This document shows, piece after piece, positions 27,861 to 37,065 of a stretch of 64,000 bases of DNA (within the stretch, counting starts at the first letter, position 1; each line of letters begins with the position of its first letter). The translations under genes were made by a program, and so were the position numbers. The notes under the pieces were generated by a model that saw only the letters and a list, made by a program, of their open reading frames with translations, made no database searches and was not told the origin of the DNA. The DNA comes from an uncultured Acetatifactor sp. (lineage in GTDB: Bacteria > Bacillota > Clostridia > Lachnospirales > Lachnospiraceae): contig CAJTPN010000017.1 in the NCBI GenBank assembly GCA_910578185.1, forward strand, positions 1-64,000, given 5' to 3'.

Positions 27861-27878
27861 TCCTGATTTGTTATAAAT
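27861..27878. repeat. Third site resembling the 21-bp inverted repeat
   Basis: Eighteen bases here match the right inverted repeat (1217-1234) with one mismatch, in the same orientation. It lies between the stops of the convergent XRE and AraC genes. It could be a secondary site for the recombinase at 161-1087 or a coincidence in AT-rich sequence. Confidence 0.4.
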
Positions 27879-27898
27879 GCAATATCATGCCAAAATTC

Positions 27899-28783
27899 TC
27901 AGGTCAGAAGCTGAGCAATCAGATGCTCCACCTCTTTGAGCTGTTCCCGGGAATTCTCCCTGTGGCTCTGCTTACGGTACTGGGAGGGCGACATTCCTTT
28001 GGCGGCGTGAAAAGCTTTGGTAAATACCAACGCATCGCTGTATCCGCAGGAAAGCGCTATGCTCTCTATGGGATAGGAGGTGGAAACCAGAAGTTCCCTT
28101 GCCTTGGTGATGCGGAAAGTGGTAAGAAACTGTTGTGGAGACATGCCCAGGTAATTTTGAAATAATGTATACAGATAACTCCTGTTGATACACACATAAT
28201 TGGCCACATCCGTCACTTTAATGGGATTACAATAATTGCTCTGGATAAAGGAAACCGCTTTTTTCACGTACTGATTGCCCTTATCCCCTTCATCCCTGGC
28301 CACCACACCGGCACTTTGGGCTATGACGGATAAGAATACCCCAAGCTGCCCGTTCCTGCGCAGATCATCGGCAACGCCAAAGGTATTGTGCTCCATCATA
28401 TCCTTTACGATAGCATAAAGCGCCTGATCCTTGTCGCAGGCAAAAACAGGATGTCTGGCGGACAACCCCATGGAATTCAGATATTCTCCCGCACGGCTGC
28501 CGCCAAAACCCACCCAAAGATAACTCCAAGGTTCCTTTTCATCGGCCTGATAAAAAGCCAGCTCATTTGGCTGTATCAGAAAACCGTACCCTGCTTCCAA
28601 TCGGTACTCCATGTCATGAAACCGAAACACCCCTTTTCCGTCCAGTACATAATGGATCAGATAATGAGGTTTGGAAGCAGGGCCAAAGCTATGCAGACTT
28701 TCGGTTCTGGAACAGCCGCAGCAGTTTACATACAAGCTTCCGATCTTATCATTTTCAAAGTCCAGCTTAAACGCCTTCTCCAT
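27899..28783 (-). CDS. AraC-family transcriptional regulator
   Basis: A 294-residue protein. The N-terminal cupin-type sensing domain (about 20-155) is typical of AraC regulators that respond to sugars. The C-terminal double helix-turn-helix (about 190-290) has the usual IKVTDVANYVCINRSYLYTLF helix and an FHAAKGMSPSQYRKQ ending. No sugar transporter or hydrolase adjoins it directly, so its target is unknown. The nearest genes are the aldo/keto reductase upstream and the galactose operon beyond the XRE gene; galactose or a related sugar is one possibility. Confidence 0.9.
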   Translation of the reverse strand: MEKAFKLDFENDKIGSLYVNCCGCSRTESLHSFGPASKPHYLIHYVLDGKGVFRFHDMEYRLEAGYGFLIQPNELAFYQADEKEPWSYLWVGFGGSRAGEYLNSMGLSARHPVFACDKDQALYAIVKDMMEHNTFGVADDLRRNGQLGVFLSVIAQSAGVVARDEGDKGNQYVKKAVSFIQSNYCNPIKVTDVANYVCINRSYLYTLFQNYLGMSPQQFLTTFRITKARELLVSTSYPIESIALSCGYSDALVFTKAFHAAKGMSPSQYRKQSHRENSREQLKEVEHLIAQLLT

Positions 28784-28822
28784 GACACCACCAAACTCCT
28801 GTCATTTTTTCGCAATGCTGTC

Positions 28823-28915
28823 CTAATTGCCGAATATAACGCTGCTCTGCAATGCGTCGTCAATCAACGATGCCGCCTCATGCCCAGACTGCTCCTTCAT
28901 TCCGGTTCTATTCAT
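28823..28915 (-). CDS. Possible 30-residue micro-ORF coupled to the aldo/keto reductase stop
   Basis: The aldo/keto reductase stop codon overlaps an ATG in the arrangement TAATG, and a 30-codon frame follows, ending in TAG (28825-28823). TAATG overlaps often indicate coupled translation. The peptide (starting MNRTGMKEQSGHE) has no recognised relative and could be the truncated start of a lost gene. Confidence 0.25.
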   Translation of the reverse strand: MNRTGMKEQSGHEAASLIDDALQSSVIFGN

Positions 28916-30051
28916 TACAAGCAAAATTCGCGTTTGTCCAAATCCCCCTGCACTTTTTGCAAGTCTTCCCGGATATTCAGCTTCTGGGGACATGCAGCTT
29001 CACATTTGCCGCATTTAATACAGTTCTTTGCCTGCTTTGCATCGCCAAGTCCTTTCTCCCATGCATTCTTGACCATGCTGTACTTCTGGTACATATGATA
29101 GGTATTCCACACCTTGAAATTACCGGGAATATCCACTCCTGCAGGACAGGGCATGCAATACCTGCAGGCCGTACAGCCACTCTTGACCCGGCTGTTGATC
29201 AATGCCACGATCTCTTCAATCACCTTTTGTTCCTGGTCGGAAAGCGGTTTGAAATTCCCAAAGGTTTTCAGATTATCCTCAACCTGATCCATTGTGGACA
29301 TACCGCTTAGAATAACCTTCACATTGGAAAGCGTTCCTACCCAGCGCAGGGCAAAAGACGCAACAGAGGCATCCGGGTCAAGGGCATGGAACTTCTCCGT
29401 AATATCGTCCGCAAATCTGGCCAGAGAGCCTCCCTTCACCGGTTCCATGATCACCAGCGGAACCTGCCTCTGTTCCGTGAGACGATATCCCTTCATGCCT
29501 GCCTGCTCGTTCACATCCATATAGTTCAACTGTATCTGACAGAAATCCCAATCACGATAGCACAGAATCTCCTCAAACACTTCATATTTATCATGGAAGG
29601 AAAAGCCCAGATATTTAATCTTGCCTTCCGCTTTCAGCTCCTCCAACCTCTTGATTCCGCCCAAAGCCACGATCTTGTCAAACCGGTCTTTGCTGAGCGC
29701 ATGCACCAGATAGAAGTCTATGTAATCCGTCCTAAGCCGCTTCAACTGCTCCTGAAAAATCGTATCAATATCTTCCAGAGTCTCCACCTTCCAACAAGGC
29801 AGCTTTGTGGCAAGGTAAAAAGAACTGCGATCATATTTGCTCATAACCTTTCCCACAAACGGCTCACTTTCCTGGCTGTGATAAGGATATGCGGTATCAA
29901 TATAATTTACCCCAGCCGCAATGGCCTGATCCATCATCCGCTCCGCCAACGGCTCATCTATCTTTCCTTCCGCCGTCACAGGGAAACGCATACATCCAAA
30001 TCCCAAAAGTGATGTCTCAACCCCAAGCTTCTCCATTTTTCTCGTTTCCAT
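28915..30051 (-). CDS. Aldo/keto reductase with C-terminal ferredoxin-like 4Fe-4S domain
   Basis: A 378-residue oxidoreductase. The AKR barrel (about 1-285) includes the catalytic DTAYPYH and a lysine in ATKLPCWK. A C-terminal bacterial ferredoxin-type domain has two cysteine clusters, CTACRYCMPCP and CIKCGKCEAACP. This architecture is common in strict anaerobes and presumably couples NAD(P)H or ferredoxin to reduction of an aldehyde or ketone; the substrate is unknown. GGGAGG precedes the ATG. A perfect 7-bp hairpin (30071-30088) sits in the leader just upstream of the ribosome site. Confidence 0.9.
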   Translation of the reverse strand: METRKMEKLGVETSLLGFGCMRFPVTAEGKIDEPLAERMMDQAIAAGVNYIDTAYPYHSQESEPFVGKVMSKYDRSSFYLATKLPCWKVETLEDIDTIFQEQLKRLRTDYIDFYLVHALSKDRFDKIVALGGIKRLEELKAEGKIKYLGFSFHDKYEVFEEILCYRDWDFCQIQLNYMDVNEQAGMKGYRLTEQRQVPLVIMEPVKGGSLARFADDITEKFHALDPDASVASFALRWVGTLSNVKVILSGMSTMDQVEDNLKTFGNFKPLSDQEQKVIEEIVALINSRVKSGCTACRYCMPCPAGVDIPGNFKVWNTYHMYQKYSMVKNAWEKGLGDAKQAKNCIKCGKCEAACPQKLNIREDLQKVQGDLDKREFCL

Positions 30052-30070
30052 CTTTTACCTCCCTTATAAA

Positions 30071-30088
30071 GTTCTCGTTTGCGAGAAC
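30071..30088 (-). promoter_or_regulatory. Leader hairpin upstream of the aldo/keto reductase
   Basis: GTTCTCG and CGAGAAC pair around a 4-nt loop, about 10 nt before the GGGAGG ribosome site. It may stabilise the 5' end of the transcript or end read-through from capA; there is no T tract. Confidence 0.4.
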
Positions 30089-30152
30089 ATGCTCCGGTTC
30101 CTTGCGTTTCGGGACTGCTTTAAATTCGTCCGTTGATTCGCTTTCGCACCAA

Positions 30153-31355
30153 TTAATTCCCCTTTTTTAGTCGGCCCTGGCTGTCAAATTCCACATGAAA
30201 ATCCTGACTGTATTCGTTGATCTTATCCAATATGCGCTGTGCTTCCTCATCCCTTGCCGGAGTCGGCTTATAGTCGTTGCGGTCGGCTACGGAACTGACC
30301 AGACAGGGAATTACCCTCACATCCTGGTCTTCCTTTTTCTCCCCATCCACAAAGGTAAAGGTCTGCTGAAAGATCATGCAGTCTTTGTCTGAAGGATTTC
30401 GATTTGCACCGAAGCAAAAATTTCCCAGACTATAGACAATAAATTTGCCCTGATATTCTTCCACCCCCTGCAGTACATGGGGATGATGCCCAATGACCAG
30501 ATCTGCTCCCCAGTCAATGCACTTTTGCCCCAGGCTTCTCTGATAGTCTTCCGGATAATAGTCCTTCTCGATGCCCCAGTGACAACTGGCCAGTACCAGA
30601 TCTGCCCCCTGCTCCCTCAGACTGGCAATGCCGTCTTTAATGTACTGTTCCACCGCATATCCTTGGGATACCTCGTTGACGGACACTACACCGATTCGGA
30701 TGCTTTTGGCTTCAAACATACAGTATTTGTCGTCATAAGCGTACAAAATACCGGCCTCTTCCAAAGCGGCCACCGTATCGGCGCTGCCTTGTTCCAGGTA
30801 GTCCAGACGGTGATTATTCCCCATTCCAACCACTTCCACACTGCCTGCGGCAAGAATATTCACATAGCCGGGATCTCCGGAAATACAATATACCTGTCCT
30901 TCCTTTGGTTCCTCCGATAACGTCAGGGGACCCTCCAGATTTACCAGCGTCATATCATCCGCTTCAAAGATTTCCGCCACGTTTTCAAAGAAATAACTGT
31001 CGCCCACTCCCTGAGCATATGTATAACGAAAAGAACTCTCATAGCCCTGTCCCAGATAATTCCCCATGGTCACATCCCCTGCCGCGGAAATGGTGATTTG
31101 TATTTCAGCCTTTTCGTCATTCTCTGCGGCAGAACCGTCTGCTGGAACGACATCTTCTTTCTGACCCGATGAGTCTTTGGGGAAGGAATCTCCTTCTGCG
31201 GTATCTTTGGGCGGCTCCGCGCCGCTTCGTTCCGTCTCCAGATAAATGACGGGCAATTCCTGTATGGGAGAAATTTTGTTCGCATCTTTCCCGCAGGCGC
31301 TGAAAGCACATTGGGCAGACAGCAATAATATTAACAGTTTTTTCTTTTTATTCAT
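30153..31355 (-). CDS. CapA-family lipoprotein (poly-gamma-glutamate synthesis/metallophosphatase-like)
   Basis: A 400-residue secreted protein. A lipoprotein signal (MNKKKKLLILLLSAQ...FSAC, lipobox Cys near 21) is followed by an acidic, Ser/Pro-rich linker to about residue 85 and a CapA domain of calcineurin-like fold with DVTMGNYLG, LEGPLT, GNNHRLDY, SCHWG and GHHPHVLQG in order. CapA proteins take part in poly-gamma-glutamate capsule retention or act as phosphatases at the surface; the function here is not defined. The ATG at 31355 is chosen over the longer open frame because AAAGGAT precedes it and the signal peptide starts there. A strong hairpin (31397-31436) lies in the leader. Confidence 0.85.
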   Translation of the reverse strand: MNKKKKLLILLLSAQCAFSACGKDANKISPIQELPVIYLETERSGAEPPKDTAEGDSFPKDSSGQKEDVVPADGSAAENDEKAEIQITISAAGDVTMGNYLGQGYESSFRYTYAQGVGDSYFFENVAEIFEADDMTLVNLEGPLTLSEEPKEGQVYCISGDPGYVNILAAGSVEVVGMGNNHRLDYLEQGSADTVAALEEAGILYAYDDKYCMFEAKSIRIGVVSVNEVSQGYAVEQYIKDGIASLREQGADLVLASCHWGIEKDYYPEDYQRSLGQKCIDWGADLVIGHHPHVLQGVEEYQGKFIVYSLGNFCFGANRNPSDKDCMIFQQTFTFVDGEKKEDQDVRVIPCLVSSVADRNDYKPTPARDEEAQRILDKINEYSQDFHVEFDSQGRLKKGN

Positions 31356-31396
31356 GAGACAATCCTTTCGGATGAAAGTCCTGGATCTGAACCGTG

Positions 31397-31436
31397 CCCC
31401 CGCAGTCATCACAAGTCCTGCAAGACTGCCGCGGGC
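31397..31436 (-). promoter_or_regulatory. Leader hairpin upstream of capA
   Basis: GCAGTC and GACTGC pair, with flanking GC pairs extending the stem, around a loop of about 16 nt, roughly 40 nt before the capA start. No known riboswitch class was recognised; attenuation or mRNA stability are possible roles. Confidence 0.35.
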
Positions 31437-31567
31437 TGTGTCCATCCTCTAAACGCCCAAACTCTTACAATGATGACGGGGCCAACTGAATGGAAACCTA
31501 GAACCTAGAAGGATAAGCCTTCAGCGCAGAAATCCGACTTTCTTATAGCTTACCACATTAGGGAGAA

Positions 31568-31640
31568 ATAGTCTATTCACCATATATCTTTTCTTTCAAA
31601 TATTTCCTACTGGCTTCAAAATCCACCTGCAGTACCTGAG
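31568..31640 (-). pseudogene. 3' relic of an LCP (LytR-CpsA-Psr) gene
   Basis: Read on the minus strand this encodes QVLQVDFEASRKYLKEKIYGE followed by a stop. That is nearly identical to the C-terminus of the intact LCP protein at 37577-38722 (QVLEVDFEANRKYLKEKIYGE). At the DNA level, 31576-31640 and 37595-37659 match with about nine differences in 65 positions, mostly synonymous. No 5' part of the gene remains here. The fragment and the intact gene end lie on either side of the signalling operon. Confidence 0.8.
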
Positions 31641-31656
31641 CTTACAAATATGTTAA

Positions 31657-31684
31657 AAGGACCGGCGCAGTTACGCCGATCCTT
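31657..31684 (-). terminator. Intrinsic terminator of the signalling operon
   Basis: On the minus strand AAGGATCGGCG pairs with CGCCGGTCCTT (one mismatch) around a 6-nt loop, followed by TTAACATATTT. It lies 63 bp after the stop of the kinase-DegV gene. Confidence 0.65.
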
Positions 31685-31746
31685 GCGGGGATTTGAAACG
31701 GTAGCTCCCAAGAAGTATGCGCTGGTCTTGAGGAAACCAGTTCCGC

Positions 31747-34467
31747 TCATACCCCCCCACCCTGCTCCAACATCTGATCAATGGAGTTTGAGGCTTCATC
31801 TTTTCTCAAAAACAGCAGCCCAAACGAGCCCGGACCGCAGTTGCTCACAATGGCAGAGGATGCCTTTTGCAGATAGACCCGGTCAAAGGGACAATATTGC
31901 CCCACTAAATCCTGGATGTACTGAAGCTTCTTCTCATCCAAGCCAGAATATGTGATAAACAGAATACGCCGGTCAATGGTCCTGGTATCCTGAAGCACCT
32001 TCCTGACATATTTTTTCGCCACATGTGTAAAGCCGCCCATTTCCATACTGCCCACCACCATCCTGCTTTTTTTCAGCACAAGGATCGGATGCAGCAGCAG
32101 CGCGTCACAGAGTATCTGTATTCGTTTCGGTATTCGCCCGGTCCGGCACATCATATGAGTATCATTAATAATAAAAGCGGAGGAGATAAACCGCTCCATC
32201 CGTTTCACCGATGCCACGATCTCTGCCTTTTCGGCGTGACGCTCCGCAAGATAAGCCGCACACAGCACCGACAGCCCCATGCTGCTGGAGAGGTGTCCAG
32301 AATTTATTACGGTTATATTTTCAAAGGACTTAGCCGCCTCAAGAGCGTTTTGATATCCCACGCTGACATGCTTTGCCATAGTAATATGGATCACATTTTG
32401 AGCTTCCGTCAGCTTCTTTGCAAAAAACCGCTCGTAATCTTCTACCGCAGGAGCCTGAGAGTATCCTTTCCGCCCCTGGGCAATATGGGCCAACAGCTCC
32501 TCCGATTTCAGCTCCTTACCATCCAGGAAACGCCCTTCGTCTGTACAAATATAGTAGGGACATATGGAAATGCCAAATTGCTTTCTGAGAGATTCCGGAA
32601 GATCGCACACACTATCCGTTGTGACCAGGATAGTGCGTCTTTTTGCCTGTTCAAAAATCAGGACATCCTTTCCTATCTCCGACTGCACGGTGTTTTCGTA
32701 CAGCAGCACCAGCTCCTTGGGCAGAATGCTCAACACCGCCGCCTCCAGCAGCGCACCGCTGACCGGTTTGGCCAGATAGCCGCTGAATCCCTCCTTACGA
32801 TACAGAAGCTGGTTGTCGCTGCCCGCGTTGGCAGTTAATGCGATCACAGGCACATCCTGGCACAGCCCCGTGGGCTGCACTCGCAGGGCATGGAGGCACT
32901 CTATTCCGTCCATCTCGGGCATCAGATGATCCATCAAAATACAGTCATAGTGGTGGTCCTGGGTCAGCTTCAGGCATTCTGCCCCGCTGGATGCGGTATC
33001 AATCTGGATCTTGGTCTCCGCAAGCAGTTTTGTTACCACCATCAGGTTCATCTCGTTGTCATCCACCACCAGGATATGTGCTTCCGGCGCCTCGAAGCTC
33101 TGCCGATATGGTTCGTCCTCGCGAAGCTTTGCCCGGGAAGCCAAAGTAAACGTCCCCAACTCTTTAGCGTCCACAATATCCTGCTCCAACTTAACGACAA
33201 ATTTTGAGCCCTTGGTATACACGCTGTTTATGCTGATCTCGCCGTCCATCATCTCCACCAGCTGATGAACAATGCTCAGCCCCAGCCCGGTTCCCTCGAT
33301 ATGGCGGTTCTTTTCCTCCTCCACACGCCGAAAAGCATTGAAAATATAAGGGATATCATCCTTCTTTACCCCCTGCCCGGTATCCTCCACGGAATACCAT
33401 ACCCGCACACGGTTGATCCCCTGACGCTCACAACGAATGGCCAGCGTGACCGCCCCCTCTTTGGTATATTTCACTGCGTTATTCAGCAGGTTGATCAGTA
33501 TCTGCTTGATGCGCACCTCGTCTCCGCACAGCATACTGGGGATGGACGGATCCACCTGGAGCTTGAATTCCAGTCCTTTTTCCTTTGCTTTCACCCAGAT
33601 CATATTGACGATCTCGGAAAGCAGCGCTCCCGTCTCATAGGACGCATTTACGATCTCCATTTTCCCGGACTTGATCTTGGATATATCCAGAATGTCGTTA
33701 ATCAACGTTAACAGCAGCTTGCTTGCACCCTGAATATTTCTGGCATTCTCCGCCACCTCTTCCGGAATATCGCCCCGGAGTGTGATCTCATTCAGCCCGA
33801 TGATGGTATTGATGGGGGTGCGGATCTCATGGCTCATACTGGAGAAAAACTTATTTTCCGCCTGGTTCAGCTCCTCGATCTCCTTTTTTTGCCGCTGGGT
33901 CAGGGCATTTTCCTCATCATACATCCGATTTTGGAACATGAGCAGCAGGCTGGTAAGCAATCCCACCATCACCATGGAAAACGCGGAGTCAATAAAATAA
34001 TTCTGCTGGCTGTTTTGGAGACTCAACTCCGGGAAATAAAAGGCGATGCCATAACAAAGCATCGTTTCCAACGTACACAGTCCGAAAAACGCCACCCTTC
34101 GTTTCCCGCGCAGAGTGATGCAGACAAAGATAAAGCATAATACAAACCACTCCGGCACCCCGCTGTAGAAACCGCCCGCGCTGAAAAATGTAAAGGGAAA
34201 AAGCAAAAGCAGCAGGACTAAGATAGCCGTAGCCCCCGCTTGAACGCGTTTCTTCCGGATGCTATTCTTCACAATCATAGCTATGGCTGCCAGACTTACT
34301 ACAAGTATCACAATATTTAAAACGCTTCTCCCCATAGGCAGAGTAAATACAATCGCAATCATACAGATTGCGGTCACCATGCGGAACATACGCTCATGCA
34401 GACTGATTCTGTGATCGAAAAGGATCTCAAACCATTTTTTGATCACGCGACTCTTCACTCCTTTCAA
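31747..34467 (-). CDS. Hybrid sensor histidine kinase fused to a receiver and a C-terminal DegV domain
   Basis: A 906-residue protein in four parts. About six membrane segments lie within residues 30-180, with no extracellular domain. The kinase core has its phospho-accepting His213 (FSSMSHEIRTPIN), the N box LNNAVKY and the GTGLGLSIV box. The receiver (463-585) has Asp513 and Lys567. The DegV-fold domain (610-890) shows TTDSVCDLPESLRKQFGI, YSQAP in place of TSQPS, SVGYQNA in place of SGTYQSA, then MCRTGRI and HPILVLK. DegV proteins bind fatty acids, so this kinase may sense or be tuned by a lipid. It follows the second kinase by 30 bp. The fusion is unusual. Confidence 0.9.
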   Translation of the reverse strand: MKGVKSRVIKKWFEILFDHRISLHERMFRMVTAICMIAIVFTLPMGRSVLNIVILVVSLAAIAMIVKNSIRKKRVQAGATAILVLLLLLFPFTFFSAGGFYSGVPEWFVLCFIFVCITLRGKRRVAFFGLCTLETMLCYGIAFYFPELSLQNSQQNYFIDSAFSMVMVGLLTSLLLMFQNRMYDEENALTQRQKKEIEELNQAENKFFSSMSHEIRTPINTIIGLNEITLRGDIPEEVAENARNIQGASKLLLTLINDILDISKIKSGKMEIVNASYETGALLSEIVNMIWVKAKEKGLEFKLQVDPSIPSMLCGDEVRIKQILINLLNNAVKYTKEGAVTLAIRCERQGINRVRVWYSVEDTGQGVKKDDIPYIFNAFRRVEEEKNRHIEGTGLGLSIVHQLVEMMDGEISINSVYTKGSKFVVKLEQDIVDAKELGTFTLASRAKLREDEPYRQSFEAPEAHILVVDDNEMNLMVVTKLLAETKIQIDTASSGAECLKLTQDHHYDCILMDHLMPEMDGIECLHALRVQPTGLCQDVPVIALTANAGSDNQLLYRKEGFSGYLAKPVSGALLEAAVLSILPKELVLLYENTVQSEIGKDVLIFEQAKRRTILVTTDSVCDLPESLRKQFGISICPYYICTDEGRFLDGKELKSEELLAHIAQGRKGYSQAPAVEDYERFFAKKLTEAQNVIHITMAKHVSVGYQNALEAAKSFENITVINSGHLSSSMGLSVLCAAYLAERHAEKAEIVASVKRMERFISSAFIINDTHMMCRTGRIPKRIQILCDALLLHPILVLKKSRMVVGSMEMGGFTHVAKKYVRKVLQDTRTIDRRILFITYSGLDEKKLQYIQDLVGQYCPFDRVYLQKASSAIVSNCGPGSFGLLFLRKDEASNSIDQMLEQGGGV

Positions 34468-34497
34468 TATGGCATTTCAAAAGCTCGCCGGGACAGC

Positions 34498-37065
34498 TTA
34501 TATCCCGGCGAGCTTTCCGCAGAGCTCATCATACGCACATATCAGCGCGGAGTGATGCTCCCGGATAAAATCTATGTCGCCTCTTTTACCAGCAAGCTCC
34601 AGTTCCTTCGCCTGGGCGGAAAGGGCTTCCGCGCCAATGGTCAGCGCTGTGCTCTTCAATGCATGGACCTTCACTGCATAATCCTCCCAATCAGCCCCTT
34701 CATATAGAGATACGATTTCCGCTTTCTTTGTCCCGTTTTGATCCCGAAACATCTGCAGCATCTCCCGGAAAAAGTCTTCATCCCCGCCGCAGTAATCCAA
34801 CCCCAGCTCCACATTGACACCGGCCCGAACCAGCAGATCATAGGGGATTGCCTGACTGTTCTCTGAGGTCTGCGTCAAGCCAGTCGTCTCCGGGCTCTCT
34901 ATATGTTCCGCCGACCCGCTCTGTCCGTCAGGCACCTCCGCCCTATTGTCCACAGGAACTGCCCCTGCAGCTTCCATGGATATATCTTCATTCGTTATGC
35001 CTTCACTATACTGGATAAAACGCTTGGGCAGCACCCTTCGCAGCACCCGTTCCAAAACCGTACGCTCAATGGGCTTGGGGACAAATTCGGTAAAGCCCTC
35101 GCTGCGGAACATTTCCCGTGCGCCGCTGACAGTATTCGCGGTCAGCGCAATCACCGGCAGATCCTTATAAAGGCCATTCTGCAGCTCACGAATTTTTTTC
35201 AGGGTCTGTACCCCGTCAAATCCCGGCATCATATGATCCAGGAAGATGATATCGTAGGATGCTCTTTCGCACAAAGCCACTGCCTCCCTGCCGCTCAGGC
35301 AGGTGTCCACTTCAATCCCATAGCTTCCCAGAACACCCTTGGCCACCACAAGATTCATCTCCTCATCGTCCACCGTCAGCGCACGCACACCCGGGCAGGT
35401 AAACGGTTTCCGACCTGCGGCCTGGGCCTCCGCAAAGCCCCGCGCCCCCAGCTCTCCGTTCAGCAGGTTCGCAACGGAGAGGGCGGAAAAAGGCTTATGT
35501 ATCATAGACAGTTTGCTCTGGCTGTCCAAATTAAATTCCTTTTCCGCAATCACAACGACCTGAAGAGTGTCCGCCTGCTCTTCATAATATGCCGGGTTCT
35601 CCATATATTCCGACTGAGCAATAAAAATATGGGTAACCCGATGGCTGTGCTGCAGCTTGAGCAATCCATCGAAATTGTGAGCTTGATACCCCTTGATGCC
35701 AAGTCCTTGCACCAAATTCAGAATCAGACCGTCGTAATACTCCCTAACCTCGTCACAGCTGTATCGCTCCGGTCTGAAATAACACACGATGCACAGTTCC
35801 TCCGGGTGGTTGAGCATAATGCACGGCTGTGAATCCACCACACCCTGAGGGAGCACAATATGGGCATGCAGACCTTGCTGGCGCTTGCTTTCAAAGTGAA
35901 TGAAGCCGCCCATGGCATTCAAAAGCCCCCGGGCAATGGGAAGTCCAAGACCAAGACCGCCCACAAAACGATTGCTTCCGGAATCCGCCTGATAAAAGTC
36001 GTCGTACATCTGAAGCATTTGTGAACCTGTCATCCCGATACCCGTATCCCGAATATCTATGGTCAAATTGAGACCGTAGCTCTCCCACCGGTGTCCTATT
36101 CGGACGTTAACGCCGCCTTCTTCCGTAAATTTGATGGAGTTCTCCAGCAGAATCTTGAGCACATGGGAAATTTTTTCCGCATCCCCGACAAGAACCGCCG
36201 GCACCTTTGGGTCAATATCAAACACAATCTCCAAATGCTGTGGGTTACTCTGCAGCGCAGTCATGGTAATCACATCATTCAGTACTGAAGTAATCGTATA
36301 TTCTTCCTTAGCGGGGGTCAGCGTGCCCTCCACGATCTCCGTATAGTCCAGCATATTATCGATCTGATTTGACAGACGCTTTCCCGCCAGCTTTATGGAG
36401 TTCATATCCGCCCGGATGTCCGGGGAAATGTCTTTCCCAAGCGCCACCTCGCTGATTCCAATCACCATATTAATGGGGGTACGGAGTTCATGAGACACAT
36501 TGGATAAAAAGACCGCGTTTTGTTTCCCCACCACTTCAAGCTCAGAGAATACATGATCATACCACTTCCGCTGTATACTGCGCTGATTGATCCAGTATAT
36601 TGCCAGCGCCTCTCCTCCGATCACTATAACAGCGCCCATTACCAAGCGGAAAATATCCCAAACCTCCATATTGAAAGAAATGGTATGAAGGATCAAAATA
36701 TGATACAGCAATTCCAATACATACAGTATCCCCAGTACATAAAAAATCCACTTTTTATTCAGCATGAACAGCGAAAGAATTACAATACAAACCATGGAAG
36801 GAATGTTATAAAGACTGAACCTGTGTACGCCAAAGTAAAAGGATTCCAGCAGAATCAATCCGGCACAGAGGTATTCATAAAATGTGTCCGAGCCGCTTTT
36901 GGCAATGTGCAGAAGCCATACACTAATACAGCCGGCCATCATCAGCGGAATCATCCACAATTCCCACGCCATAATGACTGTCCCTATACCCAGCATCACG
37001 CTGAACACTGTCGTGATGACAGCCAACAGCAGATGCCTGCTTATCCGCTCCTCCGCCCTCATCAT
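34498..37065 (-). CDS. Hybrid sensor histidine kinase with degenerate receiver, receiver and HPt domains
   Basis: An 855-residue phosphorelay kinase with about six membrane segments (14-160). The kinase core has His192 (LSNVSHELRTPIN), the N box ENSIKF and the GLGLGLP box. A receiver-like segment at about 415-540 lacks an obvious phospho-acceptor aspartate but retains HKPFS. A true receiver (558-680) has Asp610, and a C-terminal HPt domain (about 745-855) has His801 (VKVHALKSTALTIG). This is the classical His-Asp-His relay set, ending at a separate receiver. Its ATG overlaps the stop of the receiver gene upstream (ATGA), so the two are translated together. Confidence 0.92.
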   Translation of the reverse strand: MMRAEERISRHLLLAVITTVFSVMLGIGTVIMAWELWMIPLMMAGCISVWLLHIAKSGSDTFYEYLCAGLILLESFYFGVHRFSLYNIPSMVCIVILSLFMLNKKWIFYVLGILYVLELLYHILILHTISFNMEVWDIFRLVMGAVIVIGGEALAIYWINQRSIQRKWYDHVFSELEVVGKQNAVFLSNVSHELRTPINMVIGISEVALGKDISPDIRADMNSIKLAGKRLSNQIDNMLDYTEIVEGTLTPAKEEYTITSVLNDVITMTALQSNPQHLEIVFDIDPKVPAVLVGDAEKISHVLKILLENSIKFTEEGGVNVRIGHRWESYGLNLTIDIRDTGIGMTGSQMLQMYDDFYQADSGSNRFVGGLGLGLPIARGLLNAMGGFIHFESKRQQGLHAHIVLPQGVVDSQPCIMLNHPEELCIVCYFRPERYSCDEVREYYDGLILNLVQGLGIKGYQAHNFDGLLKLQHSHRVTHIFIAQSEYMENPAYYEEQADTLQVVVIAEKEFNLDSQSKLSMIHKPFSALSVANLLNGELGARGFAEAQAAGRKPFTCPGVRALTVDDEEMNLVVAKGVLGSYGIEVDTCLSGREAVALCERASYDIIFLDHMMPGFDGVQTLKKIRELQNGLYKDLPVIALTANTVSGAREMFRSEGFTEFVPKPIERTVLERVLRRVLPKRFIQYSEGITNEDISMEAAGAVPVDNRAEVPDGQSGSAEHIESPETTGLTQTSENSQAIPYDLLVRAGVNVELGLDYCGGDEDFFREMLQMFRDQNGTKKAEIVSLYEGADWEDYAVKVHALKSTALTIGAEALSAQAKELELAGKRGDIDFIREHHSALICAYDELCGKLAGI

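Noticed and set aside
31397..31436. capA leader as a cobalamin, SAM or cyclic-di-GMP riboswitch
   Set aside because: The conserved core sequences of these classes are not seen; only a hairpin can be supported.
34903..35832. Plus-strand open frame of about 310 codons
   Set aside because: It is antisense to the receiver and HPt part of a kinase gene with intact motifs.
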